Under the pieces are notes generated by a model. That model had not been told where the DNA came from, ran no database searches, and saw nothing but the letters and a program-made list of their open reading frames with translations. Below are positions 8,045 to 16,774 of a stretch of DNA of 64,000 nt, one piece after another (positions within the stretch are counted from its first letter, which is position 1; each line of letters starts with the position of its first letter). Location of the stretch: positions 2,170,001 to 2,234,000 of the forward strand of contig NZ_JASSUA010000001.1 of assembly GCF_030227115.1 (NCBI RefSeq), in the 5' to 3' direction. Position numbers and translations under genes: made by a program. Origin of the DNA: Marinobacter sp. SS13-12. GTDB taxonomy: Bacteria > Pseudomonadota > Gammaproteobacteria > Pseudomonadales > Oleiphilaceae.

Positions 8045-9460
8045 ATGAAGGCGATCTTGCTAACGTTATTGGCCGCGTTGTCGCTGGCCCCCGGGCAGGT
8101 ATGGGCAAACCCGGAGCAAGCCCTGAATCTTGCTGCACACCCGGTGGGCTATCTCGCGCTGGCGATCTTTGTACTGGCGTACGTGCTGGTGATGCTGGAG
8201 GAGCGGATCCACCTGCGCAAATCCAAGCCCATGTTGATCGCCGCAGGGCTTATCTGGGTGCTGGTCGCCATTACGTATCGGGCGGCGGGCGCCAATGGCG
8301 AAGTCGAGGAGGCTATTCGGCACAATTTCCTGGAATACGCAGAACTGTTCTTCTTCCTGCTGGTGGCCATGACCTATATAAACGCCATGCTGGAGCGGGG
8401 CGTTTTTGACCAGTTACGGATCTGGCTGCTGGGCAAGGGTTATGGTTACCGGCGTCTGTTCTGGATTACCGGTATCCTTGCCTTCTGTATCTCGCCGGTG
8501 GCCGATAACCTGACCACGGCACTGATCATGTGCGCGGTGGTGATGGCCGTGGGCCGTGACAGCGCTGCCTTTGTGTCCATGTCCTGCATTAACATAGTAG
8601 TGGGGGCCAATGCGGGTGGCGCGTTCAGTCCGTTTGGCGATATCACCACCTTGATGGTCTGGCAGAAGGGCATTCTGCCGTTTCAGGACTTTTTCCAGTT
8701 GCTGCTGCCTTCCATGGTGAATTTCCTGGTGCCGGCGGCGCTGATGCATTTCGCCTTGCCCAAAGGCCAGCCGGCACCGCCCGAGTCGCACGCAAACGTC
8801 ATTCTTCCGGGCGGACTGGTGATCTGCGTTCTGTTCCTGCTGACGATTGCCACCGCTATCAGTTTTCACCAGTTCCTGCATATCCCGCCGGTGTTCGGCA
8901 TGATGACGGGACTTGGTTACCTGAAGATTTTCGGTTTCTATCTCAAACGTCACGAGGAGTACCACTGGAACGAGAGCTTCGAAACCCCACCCGGAGACAG
9001 TTCGGGGGATCGCACGCAGGGACGGCGTGCTTTTGACGTGTTCTCCCATATTGCCCGCTCGGAATGGGATACCCTGTTTTTCTTCTATGGGGTCATTATG
9101 GCGGTCGGTGGCCTGGGGTTCATTGGTTATTTGGGAATGATGTCAGCCACCCTGTACGGCGATCTGGGCCCTACCTTTGCCAATATCATGATCGGATTGA
9201 TTTCGGCGCTGGTGGACAATATTCCGGTGATGTTTGCGGTACTGACCATGAACCCGGCCATGCCTGACTACCAGTGGTTGCTGGTCACCCTGACGGCAGG
9301 GGTTGGCGGAAGCCTTCTCTCAATCGGCTCCGCTGCAGGTGTTGCATTAATGGGGCAGGCGAGAGGGCAGTATACGTTTCTCAGCCACCTGAAATGGACG
9401 CCAGCGATTGCCCTGGGTTATGCAGCCAGTATCTGGGTGCACTTCCTGGTCAATGGCTGA
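8045..9460 (+). CDS. nhaD: NhaD-type Na+/H+ antiporter
   Basis: This 471-aa inner-membrane protein exchanges Na+ for H+, a common trait of halophilic and marine bacteria. It starts with a hydrophobic, signal-like segment ending near VWANP, followed by about a dozen hydrophobic helices of the ArsB/NhaD superfamily. Characteristic stretches are FCISPVADNLTTAL, GANAGGAFSPFGDITTLMVW and ALVDNIPVMFAV, where the polar Asp/Thr/Asn residues in helices are expected to bind cations. The 3' end overlaps the convergent amidase gene by 11 nt. The gene follows tRNA-fMet but after its terminator, so it needs its own promoter. Confidence 0.93.
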   Translation: MKAILLTLLAALSLAPGQVWANPEQALNLAAHPVGYLALAIFVLAYVLVMLEERIHLRKSKPMLIAAGLIWVLVAITYRAAGANGEVEEAIRHNFLEYAELFFFLLVAMTYINAMLERGVFDQLRIWLLGKGYGYRRLFWITGILAFCISPVADNLTTALIMCAVVMAVGRDSAAFVSMSCINIVVGANAGGAFSPFGDITTLMVWQKGILPFQDFFQLLLPSMVNFLVPAALMHFALPKGQPAPPESHANVILPGGLVICVLFLLTIATAISFHQFLHIPPVFGMMTGLGYLKIFGFYLKRHEEYHWNESFETPPGDSSGDRTQGRRAFDVFSHIARSEWDTLFFFYGVIMAVGGLGFIGYLGMMSATLYGDLGPTFANIMIGLISALVDNIPVMFAVLTMNPAMPDYQWLLVTLTAGVGGSLLSIGSAAGVALMGQARGQYTFLSHLKWTPAIALGYAASIWVHFLVNG

Positions 9461-10931
9461 GCTCTGGCGGACACTGGAAGCCGGCAAGTCCCTCTGCTTC
9501 CAGCAACTCCGCAAACCGGAGCGTGGTCAGATCCATTCCCGGCGCTCCAATCACCTGTATGTTGAATGGTAAGCCTTCCTTTGTCCTGCCAATTGGTACC
9601 GAGGTTGCGGGCAGGCCAAGTAGTGTGGCCAGGGCAATCCAGCAGAACTGGTCCATATAGGCCCTGGGCTGGCCGGCAACGGTGATTTGTCGCTTGAAGA
9701 CCGGGTGGCTGTGATCGTGGCGGATTGCCGTCGTGGGCGTAACCGGTGTCAGCAGGACATCGAACTCATCAAACAGGGAGGTTATCTCCGCCCGCATCTT
9801 CTCCCGCATTTCACTCCATGCCATCCACTGGTACACCGGTTGATTCACGCCGCGGCCATATTCGCCAATATGGGCCGTGACCGGTCCGAACAGGTGCAGC
9901 CATTTTTCCAGCCGGGCGATCCACTTCATCTGCCGGCGTTGGGCCGGTTTCAGGGAGGTGCTCAGCAGGCTGCCCAGCAGGTTGAAATAGGCTGGCAGAA
10001 TGTGTTCCAGGTTCAAGAGGTTGTGCTGCGCTTCGGCCACTAATGCGCCCCGGTTTTCCAGGTCGCGGCCCAGCTGTTCGTACCCGGTCACCAGTTCGTC
10101 ATCGACCGGGCACAGGGGGTCTTTCAGCCAGAGCCCGACACGGGCCTGTTCCAGTGAGTGGATGGACGCCGGCGCCATTGCCAGTTGCCAGCTATTGCCT
10201 TCCCGCTCGGTCGGGCCGGCGATCACGTTCAGTAGCAGCTCCAGGTCTTTCGCCGAACGCGCCAGTGGGCCGCCCTCCGCGAGGTCTGGCCGGGACTGGG
10301 TGCCTGGTGGCCCGGGAATATGGCCACGGAACGGGACCAGTGCCCGTGACGGCTTGTGGCCGAAAATACCGCAGAAGTGAGCTGGCGTGCGGATAGAGCC
10401 AGCCAGGTCGCTGCCCACTTCCAGGGGTGTCATGCCTGCAGCCAGGGCTGCTGCAGCGCCGCCCGAGGAGCCTCCGGGCGTATGCGCCAGGTTGTGGGGG
10501 TTGTTGGTGATGCCGAAGAGCTTGTTGTAACTCTGAAGGTCGGTGGCGTAGATCGGAACGTTGGTTTTTCCGAGTATGATGGCGCCGGCGTTTTCCAGGC
10601 GCTTCACCACATCCGCGTGGCTTTTCGGGATATAGTTTTGCAATGCGGGTGCACCGGCTGTGCACCTCATACCCGCGACTTCCCAGGTATCCTTCAGGGT
10701 CAGGGGCAGGCCGTGGAGCGGGCCGGGGGATTCGCCCCGCGCCAGGGCTTCATCCGCGCTGCGGGCCGCTTCCAGAGATTTCTCTTCGTCCAGGGTCACA
10801 ACAGCGTTAATGGTGCCATTGTACTGGCGGATTCTGTCCAGGAAAGCCCGGGTCACTTCCGTGCTGGTTAGCTTGCCTTCTTTAAGGTCGCTAACCAGTT
10901 CGGTGGCAGAGCGGTAATGCAGTGGATTCAT
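9450..10931 (-). CDS. amidase (amidase signature family)
   Basis: The 493-aa enzyme hydrolyses an amide bond with a Ser-cisSer-Lys triad. Lys80 is in LTLKDTW, the cis-Ser in GGSSGG (155/156), and the nucleophile Ser179 in GSDLAGSIR. It belongs to the same superfamily as GatA, but no gatB or gatC is nearby and the C-terminal half (a long insert with QRRQMKW and PVYQWMAW) is of the stand-alone amidase kind, so it is not the tRNA amidotransferase. A good GAGGA site precedes the ATG. It starts 31 nt after the stop of the upstream gene on the same strand, so the two may be co-transcribed. The substrate is unknown. Confidence 0.88.
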   Translation of the reverse strand: MNPLHYRSATELVSDLKEGKLTSTEVTRAFLDRIRQYNGTINAVVTLDEEKSLEAARSADEALARGESPGPLHGLPLTLKDTWEVAGMRCTAGAPALQNYIPKSHADVVKRLENAGAIILGKTNVPIYATDLQSYNKLFGITNNPHNLAHTPGGSSGGAAAALAAGMTPLEVGSDLAGSIRTPAHFCGIFGHKPSRALVPFRGHIPGPPGTQSRPDLAEGGPLARSAKDLELLLNVIAGPTEREGNSWQLAMAPASIHSLEQARVGLWLKDPLCPVDDELVTGYEQLGRDLENRGALVAEAQHNLLNLEHILPAYFNLLGSLLSTSLKPAQRRQMKWIARLEKWLHLFGPVTAHIGEYGRGVNQPVYQWMAWSEMREKMRAEITSLFDEFDVLLTPVTPTTAIRHDHSHPVFKRQITVAGQPRAYMDQFCWIALATLLGLPATSVPIGRTKEGLPFNIQVIGAPGMDLTTLRFAELLEAEGLAGFQCPPELSH

Positions 10932-10961
10932 GGTGTCCTCGTTATTGTTTTGTGGCGCGAA

Positions 10962-11969
10962 TCAGGGCAATTCGGAGCGCCAGTGCTTGACCTTCACCTG
11001 CGCTTTGACGGCGTCCAGTATTTCAATAATCAGGTTGATCAGGGCTTCGTTGGGAGCCTCTTCCTGGCCGTTGTCATCCGGGGAGGGCAGGAAAACGTTC
11101 ACGATGTCTTCGATAAAGGCATGGTTGGAAGCGGACGCCAGGTCCTCAAGAATCTGATGAATCACGTCCGCAACGATGTCCCCCACGGCGTCTTCCAGGG
11201 TTTCCTGAATGGTGGGTCCGACCACCGGCAGGTATTTCAGCCGCGACAGTTCCAGATTCTGCTTGAGGGCATTATCCACGCGGGCTTCCAGGTAACTGCG
11301 CAAGGCACCGCGGTTGGGTACGTAGCCTTCCTGCGCCGCCTCTGCCACACGCTTTGAAATCCAGTCCGAGAGCATTTCCCGCCTGGGGTAGAGGATGTCG
11401 TTCTGGATGCGTTCAAAGAGAGGCGAACCACGGCGGATTTCCTCTTGGGCGCCGGAGAGGACCTTTACGACGATACGGTCGGAGAGTTCTTCCAGAAAGG
11501 CTTCGTAGTAGAAGTTGAAGAACTGGAAAACTCGGGTCTGGGTGACGTCGATGACCTTGTACTGGTGCAGTCTGTAGACGATAGAGATAACCCGCAATAT
11601 CCGCAGGAAGCGGAAGCTGCCAACAGGGATACAGCCGACAATGTCGTACCAGTGGATGAACGGGTAGAAGTACCAGCGGTCGTAGACCTTTGCCTTAATG
11701 GAATAGCCCCAACGCACGACGAATTCGGTCAGGAAGATGCTGACGAAGATGAGGTCGTAGAAGATGAAGTTTTCGTGGATGGGGTGGTAGAGGTCTTTGA
11801 TCGCGGGTGCGTTTTCAGCCAGCAGGTTCTGGATGGCGACGAAGTTGTAGATGGAGTCGAAAATGATGAAGGCCAGGTTGATGATGAGCAGGCCGAGCAT
11901 CAGGAAGTCTATGACGAACCAGATGAGTTGGTGGCTGGTTTTCAGGTTTGCTCTGTTTATCTTCAGCAT
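10962..11969 (-). CDS. voltage-sensor-like membrane protein without a pore
   Basis: The first 137 of 335 residues look like an ion-channel voltage sensor. S1 is about 14-40 and S2 about 66-88 with Glu82 in LTEFVVRW. The S2-S3 linker is KVYDRWYFYPF and S3 has Asp109. S4 (118-136) carries Arg120, Arg123, Arg126 and Arg133, the first three spaced every third residue. After S4 no selectivity filter or further pore helix pair is visible; the remaining 200 residues are charged and amphipathic, with a segment (VVGPTIQETLEDAVGDIV) that may be a reentrant or oligomerising helix. Annotation as 'ion transporter' would follow from the S1-S4 similarity. Function is unknown; a proton- or voltage-sensing role is inference. 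An amidase gene follows closely. Confidence 0.7.
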   Translation of the reverse strand: MLKINRANLKTSHQLIWFVIDFLMLGLLIINLAFIIFDSIYNFVAIQNLLAENAPAIKDLYHPIHENFIFYDLIFVSIFLTEFVVRWGYSIKAKVYDRWYFYPFIHWYDIVGCIPVGSFRFLRILRVISIVYRLHQYKVIDVTQTRVFQFFNFYYEAFLEELSDRIVVKVLSGAQEEIRRGSPLFERIQNDILYPRREMLSDWISKRVAEAAQEGYVPNRGALRSYLEARVDNALKQNLELSRLKYLPVVGPTIQETLEDAVGDIVADVIHQILEDLASASNHAFIEDIVNVFLPSPDDNGQEEAPNEALINLIIEILDAVKAQVKVKHWRSELP

Positions 11970-12024
11970 TCAGCTATGTGTGCCTTTAAGACTGTATGTT
12001 GGGAGTCTGCGCGCTTGGGTGCAG

Positions 12025-12133
12025 GCAAGTCCCGGGCAAGGCCTTCACAGACACGCCGTTAACCCATCCATGGGGGCTCGGCATTGCCATCCCTGGCAAT
12101 GCACGGTCTGTGAAGGCCTCGCCCGGGCCTTGC
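12025..12133. repeat. structured hairpin element, copy D (divergent)
   Basis: The arms 12025-12052 and 12106-12133 are complementary over 28 positions with two imperfect pairs. Inside are two hairpins: CCCA-TCCA-TGGG and GCATTGCCA-TCCC-TGGCAATGC. None of the stems shares sequence with copies A-C, but the plan (a 28-nt outer stem, a TCCA loop and a TCCC loop, total about 109 nt) is the same. It fills the gap between two minus-strand genes. Confidence 0.75.
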
Positions 12134-12216
12134 GTCAGGCTTAGTGCTATTCGCCATTGGTTTTGCGAATACGTGTTGCACCTGCCTGATTTTTCGACGC
12201 TTTCACACAGGTTAGC

Positions 12217-13425
12217 TTATTTCAGCTCCGCCGACGACTTGCCCAGTAATCTTCTCGCGATGATCAACAGCTGGATCTGCTGGGTGCCTTCGAAGATGTC
12301 GAGAATTTTGGAGTCCCTGGCCCATTTTTCCAGCAGTTCCGTTTCACCGTAGCCGAGGCTACCGCAGAGTTCGACGCAGCGCAGGGTGATGGTGTTGCCG
12401 ACACGGCCGGCTTTGGCTTTGGCGATGGAGGCTTCTTTGGAGTTGGGCAGGCCGTTGTCGGCCATCCAGGCGGCGCGGAGGGTGAGCAGGCGAGCGGCTT
12501 CGAGTTCGGCTTCCATGAGCTGGAGTTCGCGGGTAACGGCGGGTTGGGTCCAGGTCTGGTGGCGGTATTCCAGGTCGGTGCCGGTGAGGGCGATGAGTTC
12601 GCGGGTTTTCTGCAGGGCCGCGCTGGCAACACCGATGGCCATGCCGGCGACGACAGGGCGGGTGTTGTCGAAGGTTTGCATGGCGCCGGCAAAGCCTTTT
12701 TCGACGCTGATGTCCGTGTCGCCCAGGAGGTTTTCCCGGGGCACGCGGCAGTTGTCGAAGCGGATGGCGGCAGTGTCGGAGGCGCGGATGCCGAGCTTTT
12801 TCTCCAGGCGTTCGACGGTCATTCCCGGGGTGCCTTTTTCTACCACGAAGGATTTGATGGCGGCGCGGCCTTTGTTGCGATCCAGTGTTGCCCAGACCAC
12901 CACGGCGTCGGCGCGCTCGCCGGCGGTGACATAGATTTTCTCGCCATTGATGACGTATTCGTCGCCGTCTTCGGTGGCGGTGGTGCGGATGGCGGCGGTG
13001 TCGGAGCCAGCGCCGGGTTCGGTGATGGCCATGGCCGCCCAGGTGTTGCCCAGGCGGGCGAGTTGCTCGTCGTTGGCCACGGCGGCGATGGCGGAGTTGC
13101 CCAGGCCCTGGCGGGGGATGGACAGGGCCAGGCCAACATCGCCCCAGCAAAGTTCGGTCAGGCCGAGGACGGTTTTCATGTTGGTGCCGTTACGGTTGCC
13201 GGTTCCGCCGTTGTTGTCGGAGCGGGCGAGCTTTCCGGCGCCAGTGCCACCATCCGCCGCGCCGTCGTTCATACCGTCCATGATGGATGCGAACATGTCC
13301 AGTTCACTTGGGTATTCGTGCTCCGCAAGGTCGTATTTGCGGGAGATGGGCCGGAATACTTCACGGGCGACTTGCTGGGCCTGGTTGATGAGAGGGGCAA
13401 ATTTTCTCGGTATCTCAAGGTTCAT
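12217..13425 (-). CDS. acyl-CoA dehydrogenase, catalytic subunit of a probable heteromer
   Basis: This 402-aa flavoenzyme subunit has the ITEPGAGSD motif, the middle beta domain (GEKIYVTAG, KLGIRASDTAAI) and a C-terminal FEGTQQIQ segment with the base Glu expected for alpha-beta oxidation of acyl-CoA. However, the usual R-x-x-FG segment that grips the FAD pyrophosphate is replaced (LTGTDLEYRHQ), and the QxxGGxG segment is changed to ELCGSLGYG. The neighbouring gene upstream keeps exactly those two motifs and lacks the ones present here. The two genes are 62 nt apart in the same direction. I infer an alpha2beta2 heteromeric dehydrogenase; the substrate is unknown. Confidence 0.88.
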   Translation of the reverse strand: MNLEIPRKFAPLINQAQQVAREVFRPISRKYDLAEHEYPSELDMFASIMDGMNDGAADGGTGAGKLARSDNNGGTGNRNGTNMKTVLGLTELCWGDVGLALSIPRQGLGNSAIAAVANDEQLARLGNTWAAMAITEPGAGSDTAAIRTTATEDGDEYVINGEKIYVTAGERADAVVVWATLDRNKGRAAIKSFVVEKGTPGMTVERLEKKLGIRASDTAAIRFDNCRVPRENLLGDTDISVEKGFAGAMQTFDNTRPVVAGMAIGVASAALQKTRELIALTGTDLEYRHQTWTQPAVTRELQLMEAELEAARLLTLRAAWMADNGLPNSKEASIAKAKAGRVGNTITLRCVELCGSLGYGETELLEKWARDSKILDIFEGTQQIQLLIIARRLLGKSSAELK

Positions 13426-13487
13426 GTCGTTCTGCTCACTGTGACTGGGGTGATGACTGGGCTGATGACTGGACTGATGAAAAGCAA

Positions 13488-14792
13488 TCAGGCGAGCAGG
13501 CCGCCGACCAGGGTGGCAACGGATCGCAGATCCCGGTACCAGCGCTCAACGGGGTGTTCCTTGACGAAGCCATGGCCACCCAGCAGTTGAACCCCATTGG
13601 TGCCGGCTTCCATGGCTTTTTCGTTACATAGCAATCGTGCCAGAGTGGTCTCCCGGTGGGCCGGCAGGCCCTGTTCCAGACGACTGGCAGCACGCCAGGT
13701 GAGCATGCGCATGCTGTCGGTTTCGATGGCCAGATTGCTGATCATGAAGGCAACGGACTGGCGGTGGCTGACGGGTTCGCCGAAAGCTTTGCGATCATTG
13801 CAGTAGGGGATGACGTAATCCTGAACCGCCTGAGCGGTACCAATGGCAAGACCGCATCGAAGCAGGGCCCCGCGATCGAGGAAGTTCTGGTAGTCGAAAT
13901 CGTCGTCCCCCAACAGCGCATCCGATGGTAACTCGGCGTTCTCCAGCAGCAGTTGACAGGCCCCCGAAGCCCTGAGGCCCATCGCAGGGTCGGCTTTAAC
14001 ACGGATGCCCGGAGTTCCCGCCTCCACGATAAACAGTCTTGGTTGCCCATCCAGCTGTGCCGCAGTCAGCAACAGTTCAGCGCTTTCCCCCTGCACAACC
14101 GCATTCTTCAGGCCGGTGAGGGCATAGCCGGTATCGGTTCTTCGGGCAGAGGTTTGCAGAACGAGTGGATCAAACAACGGCGTCGGTTCGTCGACGGCAA
14201 TGGTGGCTACCGGAGGCTTTTCGCCACAGAACGCCGGCAGGTAGCGGCTTTGCTGTTCGCCGGTGCCCCAGCGGGTGATGGCCTGGGCGACACTGAAAGG
14301 TGCCAACAGTGCTGTGGCCAGCCCCATGTCTCCCCAGGCGAGTTGCTCGGCGATCAATACGCTGGTTACCGGGGACTGATGCTCTGCAACTCCGCCGAAT
14401 TCTTCCGGTATTGCATACAAGGGCAAACCCAGTTCGGCAGCAGCGCTGATGGTGTTATCTGGTATCTCCCTGGTTTCATCGGCAATGCCAGCGGCAGTTC
14501 TGAGTTCGTCACGGGCAAACCGCCCCAGCAAATCGGTGATCATACGCTGGTCGTCGCTGAGCGAGAGATCGAACAAGTCGGAGGCGCTGCCATCAGGCAG
14601 ACGTTTCCTGGGCAGCCAGTTACTGACTCGATTGAACTCCCGTCCGGCAAAAGCAAGGGTGCGAAAACCGCTTCGGGTTCCGTGATAGGCGGTCCTTTCG
14701 AGCGGGGTGCGCAGGCCCAGCCGGTCCAGCAACGGATTGGCGGCAAGCCTGTTCATCATGGAAAGGGCAAAGCCCATGGGGTCCCGTATCAT
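13488..14792 (-). CDS. acyl-CoA dehydrogenase-like, non-catalytic partner subunit
   Basis: The 434-aa protein has the dehydrogenase fold with RKAFGEPVSHRQ and QLLGGHGFVKEHPVERWYRD intact, both of which normally hold FAD. The ITEPGAGSD loop has decayed to VDEPTPLFD and the catalytic Glu position near the C-terminus reads VGG (LRSVATLVGGLLA). It therefore probably supports the active site of the partner at 12217-13425. The ATG at 14792 is chosen because AAGGAG lies 7 nt upstream; the longer open frame begins inside that site. The two acyl-CoA dehydrogenase genes form a short operon. Confidence 0.87.
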   Translation of the reverse strand: MIRDPMGFALSMMNRLAANPLLDRLGLRTPLERTAYHGTRSGFRTLAFAGREFNRVSNWLPRKRLPDGSASDLFDLSLSDDQRMITDLLGRFARDELRTAAGIADETREIPDNTISAAAELGLPLYAIPEEFGGVAEHQSPVTSVLIAEQLAWGDMGLATALLAPFSVAQAITRWGTGEQQSRYLPAFCGEKPPVATIAVDEPTPLFDPLVLQTSARRTDTGYALTGLKNAVVQGESAELLLTAAQLDGQPRLFIVEAGTPGIRVKADPAMGLRASGACQLLLENAELPSDALLGDDDFDYQNFLDRGALLRCGLAIGTAQAVQDYVIPYCNDRKAFGEPVSHRQSVAFMISNLAIETDSMRMLTWRAASRLEQGLPAHRETTLARLLCNEKAMEAGTNGVQLLGGHGFVKEHPVERWYRDLRSVATLVGGLLA

Positions 14793-15013
14793 CTGTTGTC
14801 TCCTTGGTGGCACTGTCCTGATTTCGCCTGCAGGCGATCAGGGGAGGTCGTTATCTGACGATCATGAGCCCGGGCCGATCCGTCGCCATTGGCATGTCGT
14901 ACATTACCCACAGGCAAGATGGTCAATAGCCATGGATTAACCGTACCTCTACCCGTTACACTCCGGTTGTTACCGTGCCCCTCAACTCACATTGACTGAA
15001 GTAACGCTGCTGG

Positions 15014-16774
15014 ATGCTGCCCCACATTAGTTCTCGTTTTCACCGTCGGTTCCTGATTCTCTGGTTTTTTGTCTGGACCATGCCGGCGTTGTCCTGGGCC
15101 CAGCAAGTGGAAATAAAGGTGGAGGGGGATTTTCCGCAATTGCAGGACAATGCCGAGGCGTTTGTCGGAGACGTTGAAGGCCGTAGCGCCAACAGTCTGA
15201 GGCGTTATGCCAGCACCGCCGAAACCCAGGTGGAAGATGCGCTTCGCGCGCTCGGTTACTACAGCCCGGTAATCCAGTGGGAAATTGTCGAGCCGCCCGG
15301 CGAGGAAGAAGAACCGGCGCGCCTGGTTCTCACTGTGCAGCCGGGTGAGCCGGTGCTTGTCCGTTCCCGTAAGGTTGAGATCGAGGGCCCTGCCAGTGAA
15401 GATTCCGGTTTCACGGGTTCCCTGCCGCAGAAACCGTCTGAGGGTGATGTGCTGAATCATGGCGAGTACAGCTCGCTGCGCCAGACTATCCAGAATCGCG
15501 CCAGTCGGCTGGGCTATTTTGACGGCGAGTTCACTACCCGCAGGCTGGAAGTGGATCCGCAAAAAAGAGTGGCGGATATCACCCTGGTTTATCGCAGCGG
15601 TGAACGTTATCGGTTGGGTGATGTCAGTTTCAATGAGGGCCATGGCTTCGAGGAACAGTTATTGGAGCAGTTCGTGCGTTTTGAGCCGGGTGAACTCTTT
15701 CATGCGGACAAGATCGCCAGGCTCAATACCGATTTGTCCAACAGTGGCTATTTTTCCGGAGTGGATATTGAGGCCTCTCCCGGCGCCGCCGAGGACGGGG
15801 TGATTCCGGTGAATGTCGGGCTGACCACGCGCCCACCCCGATCAGTGGCCGCAGGCATAGGTTTTTCAACCGACGTGGGGCCCCGGCTGCGGGGCAACTG
15901 GCGGGAGCACTGGATCAATCCGATGGGCCACAGTCGTGGTGTCGAAACTGAACTTTCAGCGCCACGCCAGAACTTGAGCACCTGGTATGAATTGCCCCTG
16001 GATCCACCCATGACCGATTCCATTCGTTTGTCTGCCGGTTATCAACGGGAAGACATTGAGGATGTTGAGTCGGAATTGCTGACCTTCGGTCAGCAATGGA
16101 AGCATCAGCTTGATGACGGCTGGCAGCAGATCGCCTCTCTGAGGTGGGAGGGGGAGCGCTTCCGGATTGGCGACGATGAGACTGAGCAGAGCAGCCTGTT
16201 GTTGCCGGGGCTGGGGTATTCCAAACTGCATTCAGATTCGCCTCTGGACCCATCCCGCGGCTACCGGATTCAGTTTGATGTGACAGGTTCCCATCGGGCC
16301 GTCCTGTCGAGCGTGGACATTCTTCATGCGAATTTTCTCGTCAAGGGGTTGTATACGTTGGCGGATAACCACCGCTTCCTGACGCGTTTCCAGTTTGGCG
16401 GGGTGGCAACCAACCGCTTTTCGGATGTGCCACCGTCATTGCGGTTTTTTGCCGGTGGTGACCAGAGCGTCCGGGGTTATGGTTACGAAACCCTGTCGCC
16501 GCGAGACGATGAGGATGTTGCCGTGGGTGGTCGTTTCCTGATGGTCGGCAGCGCTGAGTATCAGTACCAGTTTGCCGACAACTGGCGGGTAGCTGCCTTT
16601 GTAGATGAAGGCAATGCCATTGATGATCTGGCGGACCCTCTGGCCACCGGCGTTGGACTTGGTATCCGCTGGATAAGCCCGGTGGGGCCTTTGCGTCTGG
16701 ATATTGCCAAAGGGTTGAACCCGGAATTTGGCGGTGAGTGGCGCATTCACTTTTCCATGGGGCCCGAGTTATGA
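15014..16774 (+). CDS. tamA: translocation and assembly module outer-membrane protein TamA
   Basis: TamA is a BamA-family (Omp85) outer-membrane barrel that works with TamB in envelope biogenesis. The 586-aa protein has a signal peptide ending ALSWAQ, three POTRA-like repeats (about residues 30-265; for example VRSRKVEIEGP and YRLGDVSFNEGHGF), and a C-terminal 16-strand barrel. The barrel has the conserved lid-lock motif VRGYGYETL and the last-strand signature. The stop codon overlaps the tamB start (ATGA), so the two are translationally coupled. Confidence 0.95.
   Translation: MLPHISSRFHRRFLILWFFVWTMPALSWAQQVEIKVEGDFPQLQDNAEAFVGDVEGRSANSLRRYASTAETQVEDALRALGYYSPVIQWEIVEPPGEEEEPARLVLTVQPGEPVLVRSRKVEIEGPASEDSGFTGSLPQKPSEGDVLNHGEYSSLRQTIQNRASRLGYFDGEFTTRRLEVDPQKRVADITLVYRSGERYRLGDVSFNEGHGFEEQLLEQFVRFEPGELFHADKIARLNTDLSNSGYFSGVDIEASPGAAEDGVIPVNVGLTTRPPRSVAAGIGFSTDVGPRLRGNWREHWINPMGHSRGVETELSAPRQNLSTWYELPLDPPMTDSIRLSAGYQREDIEDVESELLTFGQQWKHQLDDGWQQIASLRWEGERFRIGDDETEQSSLLLPGLGYSKLHSDSPLDPSRGYRIQFDVTGSHRAVLSSVDILHANFLVKGLYTLADNHRFLTRFQFGGVATNRFSDVPPSLRFFAGGDQSVRGYGYETLSPRDDEDVAVGGRFLMVGSAEYQYQFADNWRVAAFVDEGNAIDDLADPLATGVGLGIRWISPVGPLRLDIAKGLNPEFGGEWRIHFSMGPEL

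Noticed and set aside
9450..10931. GatA subunit of tRNA amidotransferase
   Set aside because: The amidase signature is shared, but gatB and gatC are absent and the C-terminal half is unlike GatA.
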